In this document: positions 41,945 to 52,029 of the stretch, one piece after another
How the letters are laid out: every line of letters begins with the position of its first letter
Numbering within the stretch: the stretch's first letter is position 1
Assembly: GCA_019637105.1 (NCBI GenBank)
Contig: JAHBWF010000014.1
Span: 22,317-86,316, forward strand
DNA length: 64,000 nt
Source: Labilithrix sp.
GTDB lineage: Bacteria; Myxococcota_A; Polyangia; Polyangiales; Polyangiaceae
Direction of reading: 5' to 3'
The notes under the pieces: generated by a model
What the model was told of the DNA's origin: nothing
The model's database searches: none
The model's input: only the letters and a program-made list of their open reading frames with translations
Program-made: the position numbers and the translations under genes

Positions 41945-42595
41945 CGCAGCCTCCTATCGACGTGCAACGACGCGCAGCTCGACGGCGGCGCACGGCGGCG
42001 CGCCAGGACCGCTCCGGCGGCCGCGCGAGACGGCGCGAAAGGAGCGCGCGCGCGGCCTCGGCTCGAACGCCGTCCGCGCGGACACGGGCGACGTCCGACC
42101 GGCGGCGCAGGACCGTCGTGAGCCGGGAACGACGGCCGCACCGCCCGCCCTGGACACGCCGCGTCCGCGACCCGGCTCACGCCCATGAGACGACGAAGCG
42201 TGCTTCACGAAGGCCCCCCTTGCGCTCGCGTGAATGTCGTGAATGTCGAGCTCGCGCCGCGTCGACGCCGTCGAGCTCTCAGGCGGTCTTCGAGACCGCC
42301 CGACGCGCTGCGAGTGGAGCAAGGCTCATTCCAGTCCGAGGGGTCAACGCTTCCTCAGGCCTTTCGAGCCGCCGCGCGGGTACCCAGCACGAAATCCTTT
42401 CATGGCTCTGACTTTCTTGCGGGCGCTCGGCGCGGGCGCGGGCGCGCCTCCTGGAATCGACCCCTCGTCGTTCGCCCGATTTCGTTCGATACGAGTCCGA
42501 AACACATGCCGAACGTTGGGGTGCTCTCGGCGGAACGGTCATTGCAGTGCGAGCCAGGTTGCGTTTGAAGACGGGCCGGGGGGCCGGAGTGATGC
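41945..42595. other. 651-bp divergent region between cassettes A and B
   Basis: No gene is supported: the open frames are Arg-rich and lack normal codon use. It must hold the promoters of both cassettes. A 9-bp direct repeat CGTGAATGT occurs twice in tandem at 42229-42246, and A/T-richer sequence appears from 42390 to 42560 before cassette B. Confidence 0.5.
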
Positions 42596-45295
42596 ATGCA
42601 ACTTTCGAAGGTCGCAGGTCCTGTCGGTCTTCTGGCCGCTATCGCGGGTATTGTCGTCGCGTGTAGCGCGGAAGATCCCTCGGCGGCGACCGAAGGCGAA
42701 ACGCTGCCCCCGGCCCACTCGGCGTCGTGCGCCACGCCGAACGAGGGATGCCCGTGCGACGATCCGGGCGCCGTCGTCGATTGCGGCAAGACCCTCGAGC
42801 GCTTCAACGACTACGTGCTCTGCGCCGCCGGAAAGCGGACGTGCGAAGGGGACCGCTGGGGCGAGTGCTCGGGCGACGGCGCGATCTCGACGAAGCACGT
42901 CCCGAGCCTGCGCTTCTCGGCGCTGCAAGGCGCGAGCACGAGCTGCGGGACCATCAACGCGTGCGATCCGTACTGCGTCGTCTACAGCGACGACCCGAGC
43001 GGGCTCAACCCCGAGGGCGGCCTCGCCGTCAACGACGCCGGGATGTACGTCGCGGCGTCCGGCGACGCGGCCGCCGTCCCGACGGGCGTGGTCACCACCG
43101 GCAACGGCGATCAGGGCTGCGGCGCCGCCAACCTCCACAGCGGGCCGTGCCACACGGGCGGTGTCATCGACCACTCGAGGTGCCAGCAGGACTTCCGCTG
43201 CAACGTGGCCACGAACACGTGCGTCTGGAACGGAGCGGCGGGCTACTACGACGCGACCGCCGGCGGCGTCGATCTCACGATCGGCGCCGCGTGCGAGTAC
43301 TCCGGCTCGGGCATCATCCCCGTCTGCAACCGCGGCTCGACGGCGGTGCCGGCGGGCACGACGATCGGCGTCAACATCCTCGCGTCCGCGCCCGCCGACT
43401 CGTGCGCGCCGATCGGGGCGCCGACCTGCTCGACGACCGCTCCCGCGGGCGGGCTCCAGCCCGGCCAGTGCATCAACCTCGCCGGGTGCCCGTTCACCGG
43501 CGCCGACAACGCCGCCGTCGTCAACGCCGGCGAGCGCGATATCGTCGAGGCGCCCAACCGTTGCCGGAACAACGCCGCGGCGGCGAAGAACCCGTTCGCT
43601 CCGGGCTGCGGCGTGTGCTCGACCTGCGACACGCGCGTCACCGGGAGGGTCTACGCGCCGAACGGCACGACGCCCCTCGCGGGGATCACCGTCTATCAGC
43701 CGGCCGGTCCGCTCACGACCTTCCCCAGCGGCGTCGCGTGCGACACGTGCGCGTCGCTCGGCTCGCCGATGATCTCGGCGGCGACGAGCGCCGCGGACGG
43801 CAGCTTCACGCTCTACAACGCGGCTCCGGGACCGAACCAGCTCGTCGTGCAGTCGGGCCGCTGGCGCCGGGCGGTCAGCTACACCGTGAACGCGTGCGCG
43901 ACCAACGCCGCCCCCGCGGCCTCGTCGCGCCTGCCGCAGACCCGCACCGAGGGCGACATCCCGAAGACCGCGTTCGTCCAGGGCAACCGCGAGGCCCTCG
44001 AGTGCACGCTCCTCAAGTTCGGCATCGCCAACTCGGAGATCTCGCGGCGCACCGGCACGAGCGACGCCCAGCGGATCCAGCTCTACCGCGTCAACTCGAG
44101 CACCGGCTCGTCGACGGGGATGACGACCACGGCGGGCCTCGCGCCCCACGCGAACGGCCTCTTCGGCTCGGCCGCCGTGCTCAACGAGTACTCCGTCGTC
44201 GTCCTCCCCTGCTCGATCGAGATGAAGGAAGCGTCGGGCGCCTACCAGACGGCGGCGAACAAGACGAACTTCGTCAACTGGCTCAACCGGGGCGGCCGCG
44301 CGTTCATGGACCACTGGCCGGGCGAGGCGTTCATCCACAACATCGCGGCGTTCGCCGGGACGACCACGTGGTCGTCGCCGCTGCCGAACAGCGCGCTGAG
44401 CACGATGCGCGGACGCGTGAACGCGACGACGCCGGCGCAGGTCCTCATGCGCGACTGGCTCGCGAACGTCGGCGGGTCGTCCGACTGGGGCGCCGGGTGG
44501 ATGCGGTCGGACGAGCCGTGGCGGCACGCGCTGAACCCCAACACGGCCAACACGACGGAGTGGCTGCGCGGTCTCTCGACCTACACGGCGATGACCGGCA
44601 ATCAGTGGACGTCGACGCCCGCCGGCAACATGTCCCTCAGCTACTCGTTCGAGACCCCGCTCACGACGGCGCCCGCGCCCGCGTGCCCGGTCGGCGCCGG
44701 CGGACGGGTCATCTACAACGGCATGCACGTCGCGCAGGCGCGCATCGCGGGGGGCGCGTACCCGTCGTCCACCAACGTCTTCCCCACCGCCTGTCAGAAC
44801 GGGCCCGGGCTCACGTCGGAGGAGCTCGCGCTCATGTACCAGTTCTTCCAGCTCACGGCGTGCGCCCTCGGCGGAGAGCCGCCGCCGCCGCCGCCCTCCC
44901 CTCCGCCGCCGCTCCCCACCGGCGTCGTGTTCACCCGCGACTACACCGCGAGCTGCCCGAGCGGCACGCGGCCGGTCTGGCAGCTGTTCCAGTGGCAGGC
45001 GACGATCCCGGCCGGCACGTCGATCGGCTTCCGGGCCGCCACCGCCGACACGATCGCGGGGCTGCCGGCGCCTCCCCCGCCCGGCGCGCCGGCGACGGCC
45101 GACATCGGCACGGCGAACGCGACGACCGCCGGCTGGACGAACGACACGAACACGGTCGACGTCAGCCTCTCCCAAGAGACGGGCTCGCGGTCGAGGGAGT
45201 ATCTCCGGGTCTACATGACCTTCAACACCACCGCGACGGTGTCCCCCGTCCTGGAGAGCTGGCGCCAGCTCTACGACTGCGTCCCCTCGGAGTGA
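42596..45295 (+). CDS. Large secreted Cys-rich lipoprotein, first gene of cassette B
   Basis: 899 residues. Lipobox VVACSAED (Cys23), then the same module order as the 955-aa protein: CATPNEGCPCDDPGAVVDCGKTLERFNDYVLC, CDPYCVVYSDDPSG, CRCNVATNTCVWNGAAGYYD-like region, VCNRGST, CGVCSTCDTRVTGRVYAPNG, CDTCASLGSP, VVQSGRWRRAVSY, GGRAFMDHWPGEAF, a Pro hinge (GEPPPPPPSPPPPLP) and the C-terminal CPSGTRPVWQLFQWQATIPAG module. CCGGAG precedes the ATG. Likely anchored at the outer membrane and exposed. No catalytic motif is recognised. Confidence 0.87.
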   Translation: MQLSKVAGPVGLLAAIAGIVVACSAEDPSAATEGETLPPAHSASCATPNEGCPCDDPGAVVDCGKTLERFNDYVLCAAGKRTCEGDRWGECSGDGAISTKHVPSLRFSALQGASTSCGTINACDPYCVVYSDDPSGLNPEGGLAVNDAGMYVAASGDAAAVPTGVVTTGNGDQGCGAANLHSGPCHTGGVIDHSRCQQDFRCNVATNTCVWNGAAGYYDATAGGVDLTIGAACEYSGSGIIPVCNRGSTAVPAGTTIGVNILASAPADSCAPIGAPTCSTTAPAGGLQPGQCINLAGCPFTGADNAAVVNAGERDIVEAPNRCRNNAAAAKNPFAPGCGVCSTCDTRVTGRVYAPNGTTPLAGITVYQPAGPLTTFPSGVACDTCASLGSPMISAATSAADGSFTLYNAAPGPNQLVVQSGRWRRAVSYTVNACATNAAPAASSRLPQTRTEGDIPKTAFVQGNREALECTLLKFGIANSEISRRTGTSDAQRIQLYRVNSSTGSSTGMTTTAGLAPHANGLFGSAAVLNEYSVVVLPCSIEMKEASGAYQTAANKTNFVNWLNRGGRAFMDHWPGEAFIHNIAAFAGTTTWSSPLPNSALSTMRGRVNATTPAQVLMRDWLANVGGSSDWGAGWMRSDEPWRHALNPNTANTTEWLRGLSTYTAMTGNQWTSTPAGNMSLSYSFETPLTTAPAPACPVGAGGRVIYNGMHVAQARIAGGAYPSSTNVFPTACQNGPGLTSEELALMYQFFQLTACALGGEPPPPPPSPPPPLPTGVVFTRDYTASCPSGTRPVWQLFQWQATIPAGTSIGFRAATADTIAGLPAPPPPGAPATADIGTANATTAGWTNDTNTVDVSLSQETGSRSREYLRVYMTFNTTATVSPVLESWRQLYDCVPSE

Positions 45296-45296
45296 C

Positions 45297-45947
45297 ATGA
45301 ACCGACGACGTGACCCCCGCCGACGATCCCTCCTCGCGACGCTGGCCTCGCTGTCGATCGCCCTGGCCGCCCCCGGCTGCTCCGACGATCGCCCCGGCGC
45401 GACCGGCGGCGGCTCGGTCCCTCCTCCCTCGGGCGGCGGCGCCCGCGACGGCGGCGCCGTCACGCCCGGCCCCGACGGCGGGCCCGCGGCCGATCTCTGC
45501 GATCCGGCGGCCATCGAGGTCGACGGCGAGGACGTCGCCGAGATCGTCGTTCGAGCCGAGACGCCTCCCGATCCTCTCGGCGGCGCGATCGAGCCGGGGA
45601 CGTACGTCTTGACGGAGGTGACGCGCTTCGCCGCCGGCGACGACGTCCGGGACGACGAAGACGGCGGCGGCGGCGGCGGGCCGGCGGCGTCGGACAAGCT
45701 GACGCGCAAGTCGCTCGTCGTCGCCGGAGACACCTACCGCTTCGGCGAGCGGGCCGGCACCGTGGGCGGCGACGTCGCGGCGACGCCCGCGCTCTCGGGC
45801 GGCACGTTCGAGGCCGGCGGGACGTCGGTGACCCTCACCGACTCCTGCCCGACGGTCGTGGCGCGGACGATCGGGTACACCGCGGTCGGCGCGACGCTCT
45901 CGCTCTACACGACCAAGGACCGCCGCGAGACGTACGTGCGGCGGTAG
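45297..45947 (+). CDS. Small lipoprotein, second gene of cassette B
   Basis: 216 residues, starting one base after the preceding stop (TGAcATG). Signal ATLASLSIALAAPGCSDD with lipobox Cys, a Gly/Asp/Pro-rich linker, then a beta-rich domain: DLCDPAAIEVDGEDV, LGGAIEPGTYVLTEVTRFAAGDD, TRKSLVVAGDTYRFGERA, GGTSVTLTDSCP, IGYTAVGATLSLYT. The intact paralogue of the frameshifted gene at 38474. Tight coupling suggests that the two lipoproteins act together at the cell surface. Confidence 0.85.
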   Translation: MNRRRDPRRRSLLATLASLSIALAAPGCSDDRPGATGGGSVPPPSGGGARDGGAVTPGPDGGPAADLCDPAAIEVDGEDVAEIVVRAETPPDPLGGAIEPGTYVLTEVTRFAAGDDVRDDEDGGGGGGPAASDKLTRKSLVVAGDTYRFGERAGTVGGDVAATPALSGGTFEAGGTSVTLTDSCPTVVARTIGYTAVGATLSLYTTKDRRETYVRR

Positions 45948-46008
45948 CCCGGCGCCGACACCCGGTTAACCTCCGCGCCGCGGCGCCGTTTCTTCCTCGG
46001 GAGAAACC

Positions 46009-46356
46009 ATGCGACGCCCGCGCCTCGTCTACACAAGCCTGTTCCTCGTGTCGTTCGCCGGGTGCGCCGCGGAGCGCCCGGACGTCGAGCGCGGGACGAA
46101 CGACTCGAACCTCGCCGACGATCCGCCGGTCGACGTCGGCGCGCAGAGCGTCGACGACACGACCGCCGACGCCGGCGTCTCCCCCTCGCGCTGCACGCCG
46201 GGCGCGGGCCGCGAGTGCAAGCAGACGTACTACGACGCCGACGGGCGCAAGCACTGCCCCGTCAGCACCCAGTACTGCCGCGCCGACGGTCTCGGCTGGC
46301 TCGCGTGCGGTCAGCCGCCCGAGCCGCCCGCGAGCGCCGATCCCGACGCCCCGTGA
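46009..46356 (+). CDS. Small secreted lipoprotein, 115 aa
   Basis: The ATG follows GGGAGAAACC. Signal RLVYTSLFLVSFAGCAAE with lipobox Cys19, an Asp-rich linker, and one small Cys-rich module (CTPGAGRECKQTYYDADGRKHCPVSTQYCRADGLGWLACG) with five Cys. Ends in a Pro/Ala tail. Follows cassette B by 61 bp on the same strand and may share its transcript. No family recognised. Confidence 0.8.
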   Translation: MRRPRLVYTSLFLVSFAGCAAERPDVERGTNDSNLADDPPVDVGAQSVDDTTADAGVSPSRCTPGAGRECKQTYYDADGRKHCPVSTQYCRADGLGWLACGQPPEPPASADPDAP

Positions 46357-46540
46357 GCCGGCGCCCCGGCATCGGACGGCGCGGGCCGACGCTCACCGAC
46401 GCTCGGAGGACGACGCCGCGCCCGAAAGCGCGCGGCAAGGAGAGGGTTCTGCCGAAAAGGAGAGTATGCTCTGATGAACGATCGTCGAGGGACGTAGCGT
46501 AGACCTACCGGATCCCGAATCTCGACGTCGGGGCGAGCGA

Positions 46541-48960
46541 ATGGCAGAGAACAAGGCGGGCGGCGGCGAGACGGGCGGCGACCTTCGGGCCGAGGCCTCC
46601 ATGGTGCGAGAGACCCCGGCGGGGAGGGCCTCGCGCCCGCCCGTCGCGGCGCGCCGCGATCCGCGGGCGGATCCGGACGACGAGCCGATCTCCGAGCGCG
46701 TGGACGTGGTCACGGTCGAGCGCAACGACCGCCAGAGCACGGTCGACACGCTCACGAACGCGGCGCTCACGCTCCGCCGCGAGCTGGCGAAGCTGCACCA
46801 GCAGGCCGCCGCCGTCGAGCGCACGATCGAGGACCAGCGACGCGAGCGGAGCGAGGCCTTCGAGCGCGTCGACATGGCGAACATGCGCGTCCAGGAGCTC
46901 GAGCAGAGGCTGGAGCTCGCGGACGACGAGAGCTCGAACCTGCGCCGCTTGCGCGACGCGGCCCTGGCGGATCTCCAGGCCGTCCGCGCCGAGCGCGACG
47001 ATCTCGCGCGCGCCATCGAGAACGCGAAGGGCGCGACCGAGGAGCTCGCGCGGACGCGCGCCGAGGCCGAGGCGCTCCGAAAGGCGCACGACGAGGCGCT
47101 CAAGGCCGCGGCGACGCGCGAGGCGGAGCTCGCGGAGATCCGCAAGCGCGAGCAGGTCGACGCGCAGAGGTTGAGCGCCGACGAGGCCGAGCTCCGCGCG
47201 CTGCGGGAGCGCCTGGAGCGCTCGAGCGCCGAGCTCGCGCAGGCGCGCGAGGAGGTCGCCCACGTCAAGTCCGAGGCCGCGCGGCTCCGGCTGGAGGTCG
47301 CCGCCGCGGCCGACGCGGCGGCGAAGAAGCTCGCCGAGGTCGAGCGTGAGCGAGGGGCCGCCAAGGACGACGTCGCGCGGCTCGAGAAGGCGCTCGGCGA
47401 GGCCCGGGGCAGCGCGGAGAAGCTCGCGGCCGTCGAGGGCGACCTCGCCGCGGCGCGGAGCGAGACGGCGGAGGCGCGCGAGGCGATCGGCCGGCTCGAG
47501 CGCGAGCTCGAAGACGCGCGCCGCGCGCGCGACGTGAACGTCGAGCGCGCGGGGATGGCCGAGCGCGAGCTCGAGGACGCGCGCAGGGACACCGTGCGCC
47601 TGCAGCGCGAGCTCGAGTCCGCGGTGGTCGCCTCCGCGAGCGCGAGCACGCGCGCCCTCGCCGCGGCGCGCGCGCGCGCGTTCGTCGAGGACAGCGTGAA
47701 GCAGCTCCGCGACGAGCTGACCTCGACGTTCGCGCGCTGGCGCTCGATGCCCCCGTCTTCGCCGCCGCCGGCGAACGAGGGCTCGGTCGCGCCGCCGACG
47801 CGCGTGGTGACGCCGCCCTCGCCGGCGGCGTCCGAGGCGCCGCCGCTGACCAAGCGCGGCGGCGCCGGGTCGACGTCCTTTCCTCCGCTGATGGCCGAGG
47901 CGCGGCCGCTCAGCATGCCGGCGCCCTCGCCGCTGCCGACGCCTCTGCTCGACGACGACTGGGCGGTCGATTCAGGGCCGCCGCCGGCCGCCGACGCGGC
48001 GGCCTCCGGAGACGCGCCGATCCCGGCCGCGGCGCCCGTGCCGTCGCTCTCCGCGCCTCCGACGGCGCCCTGCCAGGGTCGGAGGCGTCGACGCGCGGGT
48101 CCGCCGCCGCTGCCCGCGCGCCTGCCGCGGGTCACGCAGCCGTCGTTCCTGCCGGCCGTTTACCCGTCCGTGCCCTCGGCCGCGGGCGGTCACGCTCCCG
48201 CTGCCGGCAATTCGCTCGTGGCGCGGCTGCCCGAGCCGTCGTCGATCGTGCAGGATCCTTCCGAGGAGCGCGACGCTCATCGAGCACCTCGCCGACGCCG
48301 CCACGGCGCCGGAGGCCACGAAGCTCCCCGAACGCCCCGACTGGCTGCGAGGCCGGCCTCCGCTCGAGCTCCTGATGGCGCTCACGCACCTCGACTACGA
48401 CGTCGAGGCGCCCGTGTTCGAGCTCGCGCGCGCGTGGGACCGCGAGCCGATCTGCCGCGCGCTCATCGCCGCCCTCCGCGACGAGCCCGACGCCAGGCTC
48501 CGCGAGCACAGCGCGTGGCTGCTCAAGCACCTCGGCGCGCCGAGCGCGTGGCCCGCGCTGGCCGAGCTCGTGAGCAACGAGGCCGAGCCGCCGCCCGTGC
48601 GTCGATGGTTGCTCGAGGCGATCGAGCGCCTCGTCGCGAGCCGCGGGATCGGCTGGCGCGAGGTCGGCGATCTCGTCGCGCTGCTCGCGCGCCACCCGGA
48701 CTCCACGCTGCGCGACGGCGTGATCGGCGTCGTCTCCGCGCTCGAGCGCTCCGACGACAAGCGCCGCGTGCTCCTCGAGATCCTGCGGTCCGACGACGAC
48801 GAGATCGTGCTCGCGAGCGCCGTTCAAGCGCTCACGAGCGCGCTCCCCATCGAGCTCGACCCCGCCGTGACCGAGCGTCTGCTCGGCCACCCGAGCGCGC
48901 GGGTGCAGCGGAGCGTCGTCGAGTTCACGAGCGGTCGAAGATGCGCGCCGCGGCCACTGA
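46541..48960 (+). pseudogene. Coiled-coil protein with C-terminal HEAT-like region, frameshifted
   Basis: From the ATG at 46541, about 390 residues form a long coiled coil (LRRELAKLHQQAAAVERTIEDQRRERSEA and repeated Ala/Glu/Arg heptads), then a Pro/Ala-rich segment to EPSSIVQDPSEER near 48268. There the frame turns into meaningless Arg-rich sequence, while the neighbouring frame carries TLIEHLADAATAPEATKLPERPDWLRGR and HEAT-like repeats (LELLMALTHLDYDVEAP, REHSAWLLKHLGAPSAWPALAELV). One extra base at about 48270 explains it. The end is unsure: a further shift near 48930 would give AVEDARRGH and a stop at 48960. Either real disruption or sequence error. Confidence 0.65.
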
Positions 48961-49095
48961 AGCGGTATGGCGCCGCCGACGCGCACCGCCCGCCGCCGGC
49001 GGGCAGCACGAGCGCCACACCTGCGGCGGCCGCGGCGCGGCGCGCGACGGAGATCCGCTGCGGCGCCGGGCACGGCGCGTGGATGCTCCTCGAGC

Positions 49096-49563
49096 ATGAA
49101 GCGTATCCTCGTCGCCCTCGACTCCTCTCCCCGCGCGAAGGACGTGCTCGCCGCGGCGATCGATCTCGCGCGCCGCACGCAGTCGAAGGTGCGGCTGCTC
49201 CGCTGCGTCGGCCTGCCGCCCGAGCTCCCGGCGAACCTCTGGTCGCTCCCGCCCGCGCAGGTGACCGAGACCGTCCTCGCGAGCGCGAAGCGCGAGATCG
49301 AGGAGGCCGGCGCGTCCGTCCCGCCGGAGCTCCTGGACGGCGCGTACGCGCAGGTCGGCGTCGCGTGGGACGCGATCTGCTCGGCCGCGCGCGAGCACGA
49401 CGCCGACCTCATCGTCGTCGGCTCACACGGCTACGGGCTGCTCGATCGGCTGCTCGGCACGACGGCGGCCAAGGTCGTCAACCACGCGGACCGCTCCGTG
49501 CTGGTCGTGCGCTCGCCCGAGGCGGAGCCCGACCCCGAGGCGGAGCCCGACGCGAGCGCGTGA
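49096..49563 (+). CDS. Universal stress protein (UspA fold)
   Basis: 155 residues from the ATG at 49096. [25 protein letters not shown] opening, then [39 protein letters not shown], containing the ATP-binding G-x2-G-x9-G(S/T) type motif. Ends in a [12 protein letters not shown] tail. Cytosolic, probably ATP-binding; members modulate stress survival. The gene lies 135 bp after the disrupted coiled-coil/HEAT gene. Confidence 0.9.
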   Translation: MKRILVALDSSPRAKDVLAAAIDLARRTQSKVRLLRCVGLPPELPANLWSLPPAQVTETVLASAKREIEEAGASVPPELLDGAYAQVGVAWDAICSAAREHDADLIVVGSHGYGLLDRLLGTTAAKVVNHADRSVLVVRSPEAEPDPEAEPDASA

Positions 49564-49578
49564 GCCGCGACACGCGCG

Positions 49579-50793
49579 TCACGCGTGGCGGACGCGCGGC
49601 GCGGCTTCGCGTTCGCGGACGAGCTGGCTGCGGAGCTGGAGCCAGCGGGCGACGTCCCGCTCGTAGAGCATCCCGACGAGCGTTCCGTGTTCGTCGAGCG
49701 CGGGGAGCTGGCCCACGCCCGTCGTGCCGAGCTTGCGGATCGCGACCGACAAGGGCTCGCCCGGCGTCGTCACGACGAGCGCCGGACGCGGCGTCATGAC
49801 GTCGCCCACCGTCTTCGTCTCCCAGTCCCGAGCGCGCAGCTTGCGGAGGTCGTCGAGCGAGACGATGCCGACGAAGACGCCGTTCTCGATCACGGGGTAC
49901 GCCGGCTCGTCGTGCCGCAAGAACCAGTCGTCGACCAGATCGCGGACGGCCATCCCCGGGCCCACCCAGGCGCCTTGGACCCGCATGAGGTGATCGACGT
50001 CGACGTTCGCGAGCGCCCGGTCCATCGCCGCGCCGCGCACGTGCGCGACGGCGACGCTGCGGAGGAAGAGCCCGATCAACGCGAGCCAGAGCCCCGACGT
50101 GAGGCCGCTGCCGAAGATCGGCACGCGCAGGCCGAGCGCCATCGCCGCTCCGATCGCCACGAAGAACCAGCCCACCGTCTGCCCGGCCGCGCCCGCGATG
50201 CGCGTCGCCCGGTCGAGGCTGCCCGTGATCTTCCACACGACGGCGCGGAGGACGCGGCCGCCGTCGAGCGGGAAGCCGGGGATCATGTTGAAGACGCCGA
50301 CGATGATGTTCACCGGGCCGAGCCAGACGAGCAAGGTCTCGATCGGCCCGAGCTGCGAGACGAGGCTCTCGGCCGAGCCGACGTCGTACGCTCGGAGGTT
50401 GATGAGGATCGAGCTGGCCACGACCATCGCCACGCCGAGCCCGATGCTGGCGATCGGACCGACGATCGCGATCAAGAGCTCGGCCCGAGGCGTCGGCGGC
50501 TCGCGCTCGATGTTCGAGACGCCGCCGAAGAGATGGAGCGTGATGTCCCGCACCGGGATGCCGTAGGCGAGCGCGACGACCGAGTGAGCGAGCTCGTGCA
50601 CGAGCACCGAGCCGAAGAAGAGGAGCGCCGCGACGAGCGCGACGAGGAGGCTCGTCCCGAACGCCCAGCTCGGGTGCCAGGTCGCGAAGAGGGACGTGAG
50701 GCTCCACGAGATGAGCACGAAGATGAAGAGCCAGCTCGGGTCGATGCGGAGCTCGATCCCGAAGAGACGCCCGATGCGGAGGCCGTTGCCCAT
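49579..50793 (-). CDS. Site-2 protease (M50) with CBS domain pair
   Basis: 404 residues from the ATG at 50793. Five to six membrane helices; the zinc motif HELAH is in SVLVHELAHSVVALAYGIPV and the second metal ligand in FNMIPGFPLDGGRVLRA. About residues 240-400 hold two CBS motifs: VDVDHLMRV, MAVRDLVDDW, PAYPVIENGVFVGIVSLDDLRKL and VGDVMTPRPALV, GQLPALDEHGTLVGMLYERDV. Intramembrane protease, probably cleaving a membrane-bound anti-sigma factor or similar; CBS domains may sense adenine nucleotides. Divergent from the 93-aa gene. Confidence 0.92.
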   Translation of the reverse strand: MGNGLRIGRLFGIELRIDPSWLFIFVLISWSLTSLFATWHPSWAFGTSLLVALVAALLFFGSVLVHELAHSVVALAYGIPVRDITLHLFGGVSNIEREPPTPRAELLIAIVGPIASIGLGVAMVVASSILINLRAYDVGSAESLVSQLGPIETLLVWLGPVNIIVGVFNMIPGFPLDGGRVLRAVVWKITGSLDRATRIAGAAGQTVGWFFVAIGAAMALGLRVPIFGSGLTSGLWLALIGLFLRSVAVAHVRGAAMDRALANVDVDHLMRVQGAWVGPGMAVRDLVDDWFLRHDEPAYPVIENGVFVGIVSLDDLRKLRARDWETKTVGDVMTPRPALVVTTPGEPLSVAIRKLGTTGVGQLPALDEHGTLVGMLYERDVARWLQLRSQLVREREAAPRVRHA

Positions 50794-51090
50794 GATCGCG
50801 GCCGCGCACGTCGTGTGCCACGGCGCTCGAGCGCGACCGCACGCCCGCGCGGGGTGCGAGCGGGGCGCAGACCGGACGCGCGTCGAGCACTCGCACGGTG
50901 TTGCTCCCCGCGACGGCCGCGCCTCGGCGGTGTGAAGACTCGCACGCCCCTCGACCGGGCGACGCCGCCCGCGTCGTCCTATCGAGGCGTTGCGTCGTGC
51001 CTCGACGTGGCACGCGTGCTGCACCTCGTTCTCTCGCCCGCACCGGGAATCAACGCGGGTCGCTTGTTGTCTTCACCAGGAGAGGCCGCG

Positions 51091-51372
51091 ATGTCGACGC
51101 CGAACCGAATCGTGCTGACGGACGCGCAGGGAGCCGAGCTGTTCTCCGGGGGCAGCCTGTTCTCCGAGCCCGCTCCGCCTACGCTCCGTCGTGAAGAGAC
51201 GGCGCGCGCCGCCCCGCGCGACGTTCACCTCGAACGCGAGGACGCGCGCGAGGAGCGCCGCGAGGACGAGGACGAGCCGGTGCCGGAGACCCTCCGCAGC
51301 AGCGTCCTCGTGCGCGTCCGCGAGCCGGTGAGCCGCCCCATCGTGATCGAAGAAGACCACCGCGCCGCATGA
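51091..51372 (+). CDS. Small acidic/basic-rich hypothetical protein, 93 aa
   Basis: ATG at 51091, 10 bases after CCAGGAGAGG. NRIVLTDAQGAELFSGGSLFSEP begins the protein, then a highly charged stretch (EREDAREERREDEDEPVPE) and a beta-like end (SSVLVRVREPVSRPIVIEEDH). No known family. No signal peptide. Followed 36 bp later by the YqeY gene on the same strand. Confidence 0.65.
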   Translation: MSTPNRIVLTDAQGAELFSGGSLFSEPAPPTLRREETARAAPRDVHLEREDAREERREDEDEPVPETLRSSVLVRVREPVSRPIVIEEDHRAA

Positions 51373-51408
51373 CGCCGCCGGGGCGAGCGCCCTAGCCCGA
51401 AACGTGCG

Positions 51409-51855
51409 ATGCTGGCCCCCGTGCTGGTCGACGACATCAAGAAGCAGATCACAGGGGCGATGAAGTCCGGCGACGCGATCGCGCGCGACGTCCTGCGCCT
51501 GGCGCTCTCGGAGATCCAGACCGCCGAGGCGCGGAAGAACGCGCCGGCGTCGGACGACGACGCGAGCAACGCCATCCGCAAGTTGATCAAGTCGAACGAA
51601 GAGACGCTCGCGCTCACGACGGACGCGACGCGCGCGGAGACCCTGCGCCGCGAGGTCGAGGTGCTCTCGGCGCTCCTCCCGAAGCAGCTCTCGGTGGACG
51701 AGATCGTGGCCGCGCTCGGGTCCGTGCACGACGCGATCAAGGCCGCGAAGGGAGACGGCCAGGCGACCGGCGTCGCCATGAAGCACCTGAAGGCGACCGG
51801 CGCGGCCGTCTCCGGCAACGACGTCGGCGCGGCGGTGAAGAAGATCCGCGGCTGA
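51409..51855 (+). CDS. yqeY: GatB/YqeY family protein
   Basis: 148 residues (a GTG at 51421 is an alternative start). LVDDIKKQITGAMKSGDAIARDVLRLALSEIQTAEARKN, the family's opening, then AIRKLIKSNEETLALTT, EVEVLSALLPKQLSVDEI and the QATGVAMKHLKATGAAVSGNDVGAAVKK tRNA-binding end. The family resembles the GatB tail and is widespread; cellular role not settled. Confidence 0.9.
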   Translation: MLAPVLVDDIKKQITGAMKSGDAIARDVLRLALSEIQTAEARKNAPASDDDASNAIRKLIKSNEETLALTTDATRAETLRREVEVLSALLPKQLSVDEIVAALGSVHDAIKAAKGDGQATGVAMKHLKATGAAVSGNDVGAAVKKIRG

Positions 51856-51913
51856 AGAACCGTCCAAATTCGAAACTGTCGACGCGCAGCGGAGCCACCG
51901 CGGAGGGTGAGGA

Positions 51914-51938
51914 CCCCGAAAACCGCGCTTTTTCGGGG
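51914..51938. terminator. Hairpin terminator between convergent genes
   Basis: CCCCGAAAA (51914-51922) pairs perfectly with TTTTCGGGG (51930-51938) around a 7-base loop, giving an A/T-capped stem that works on both strands. A second hairpin, AATCTGGCCAAGA / TCTTGGACAGATT with one mismatch, follows at 51980-52010. Both sit between the yqeY stop and the convergent DUF7009 gene. Confidence 0.7.
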
Positions 51939-52029
51939 GGCCGGGAGGGCGCGAGCGCTCCCGCGAGGACATCGAGAAGAATCTGGCCAAGAGACTTTCT
52001 TGGACAGATTCTGAGCCGCCGGCGTCGGC

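Noticed and set aside
42539-45733. 1064-residue minus-strand open frame over cassette B
   Set aside because: Antisense to an 899-residue protein with signal, lipobox and conserved paralogue; the translation is Arg/Val-rich noise.
48961-49095. Further coding sequence joining the HEAT region to the universal stress protein gene
   Set aside because: Frames here lack conserved content; a stop at 48960 in one frame and a clean USP start at 49096 are more convincing.
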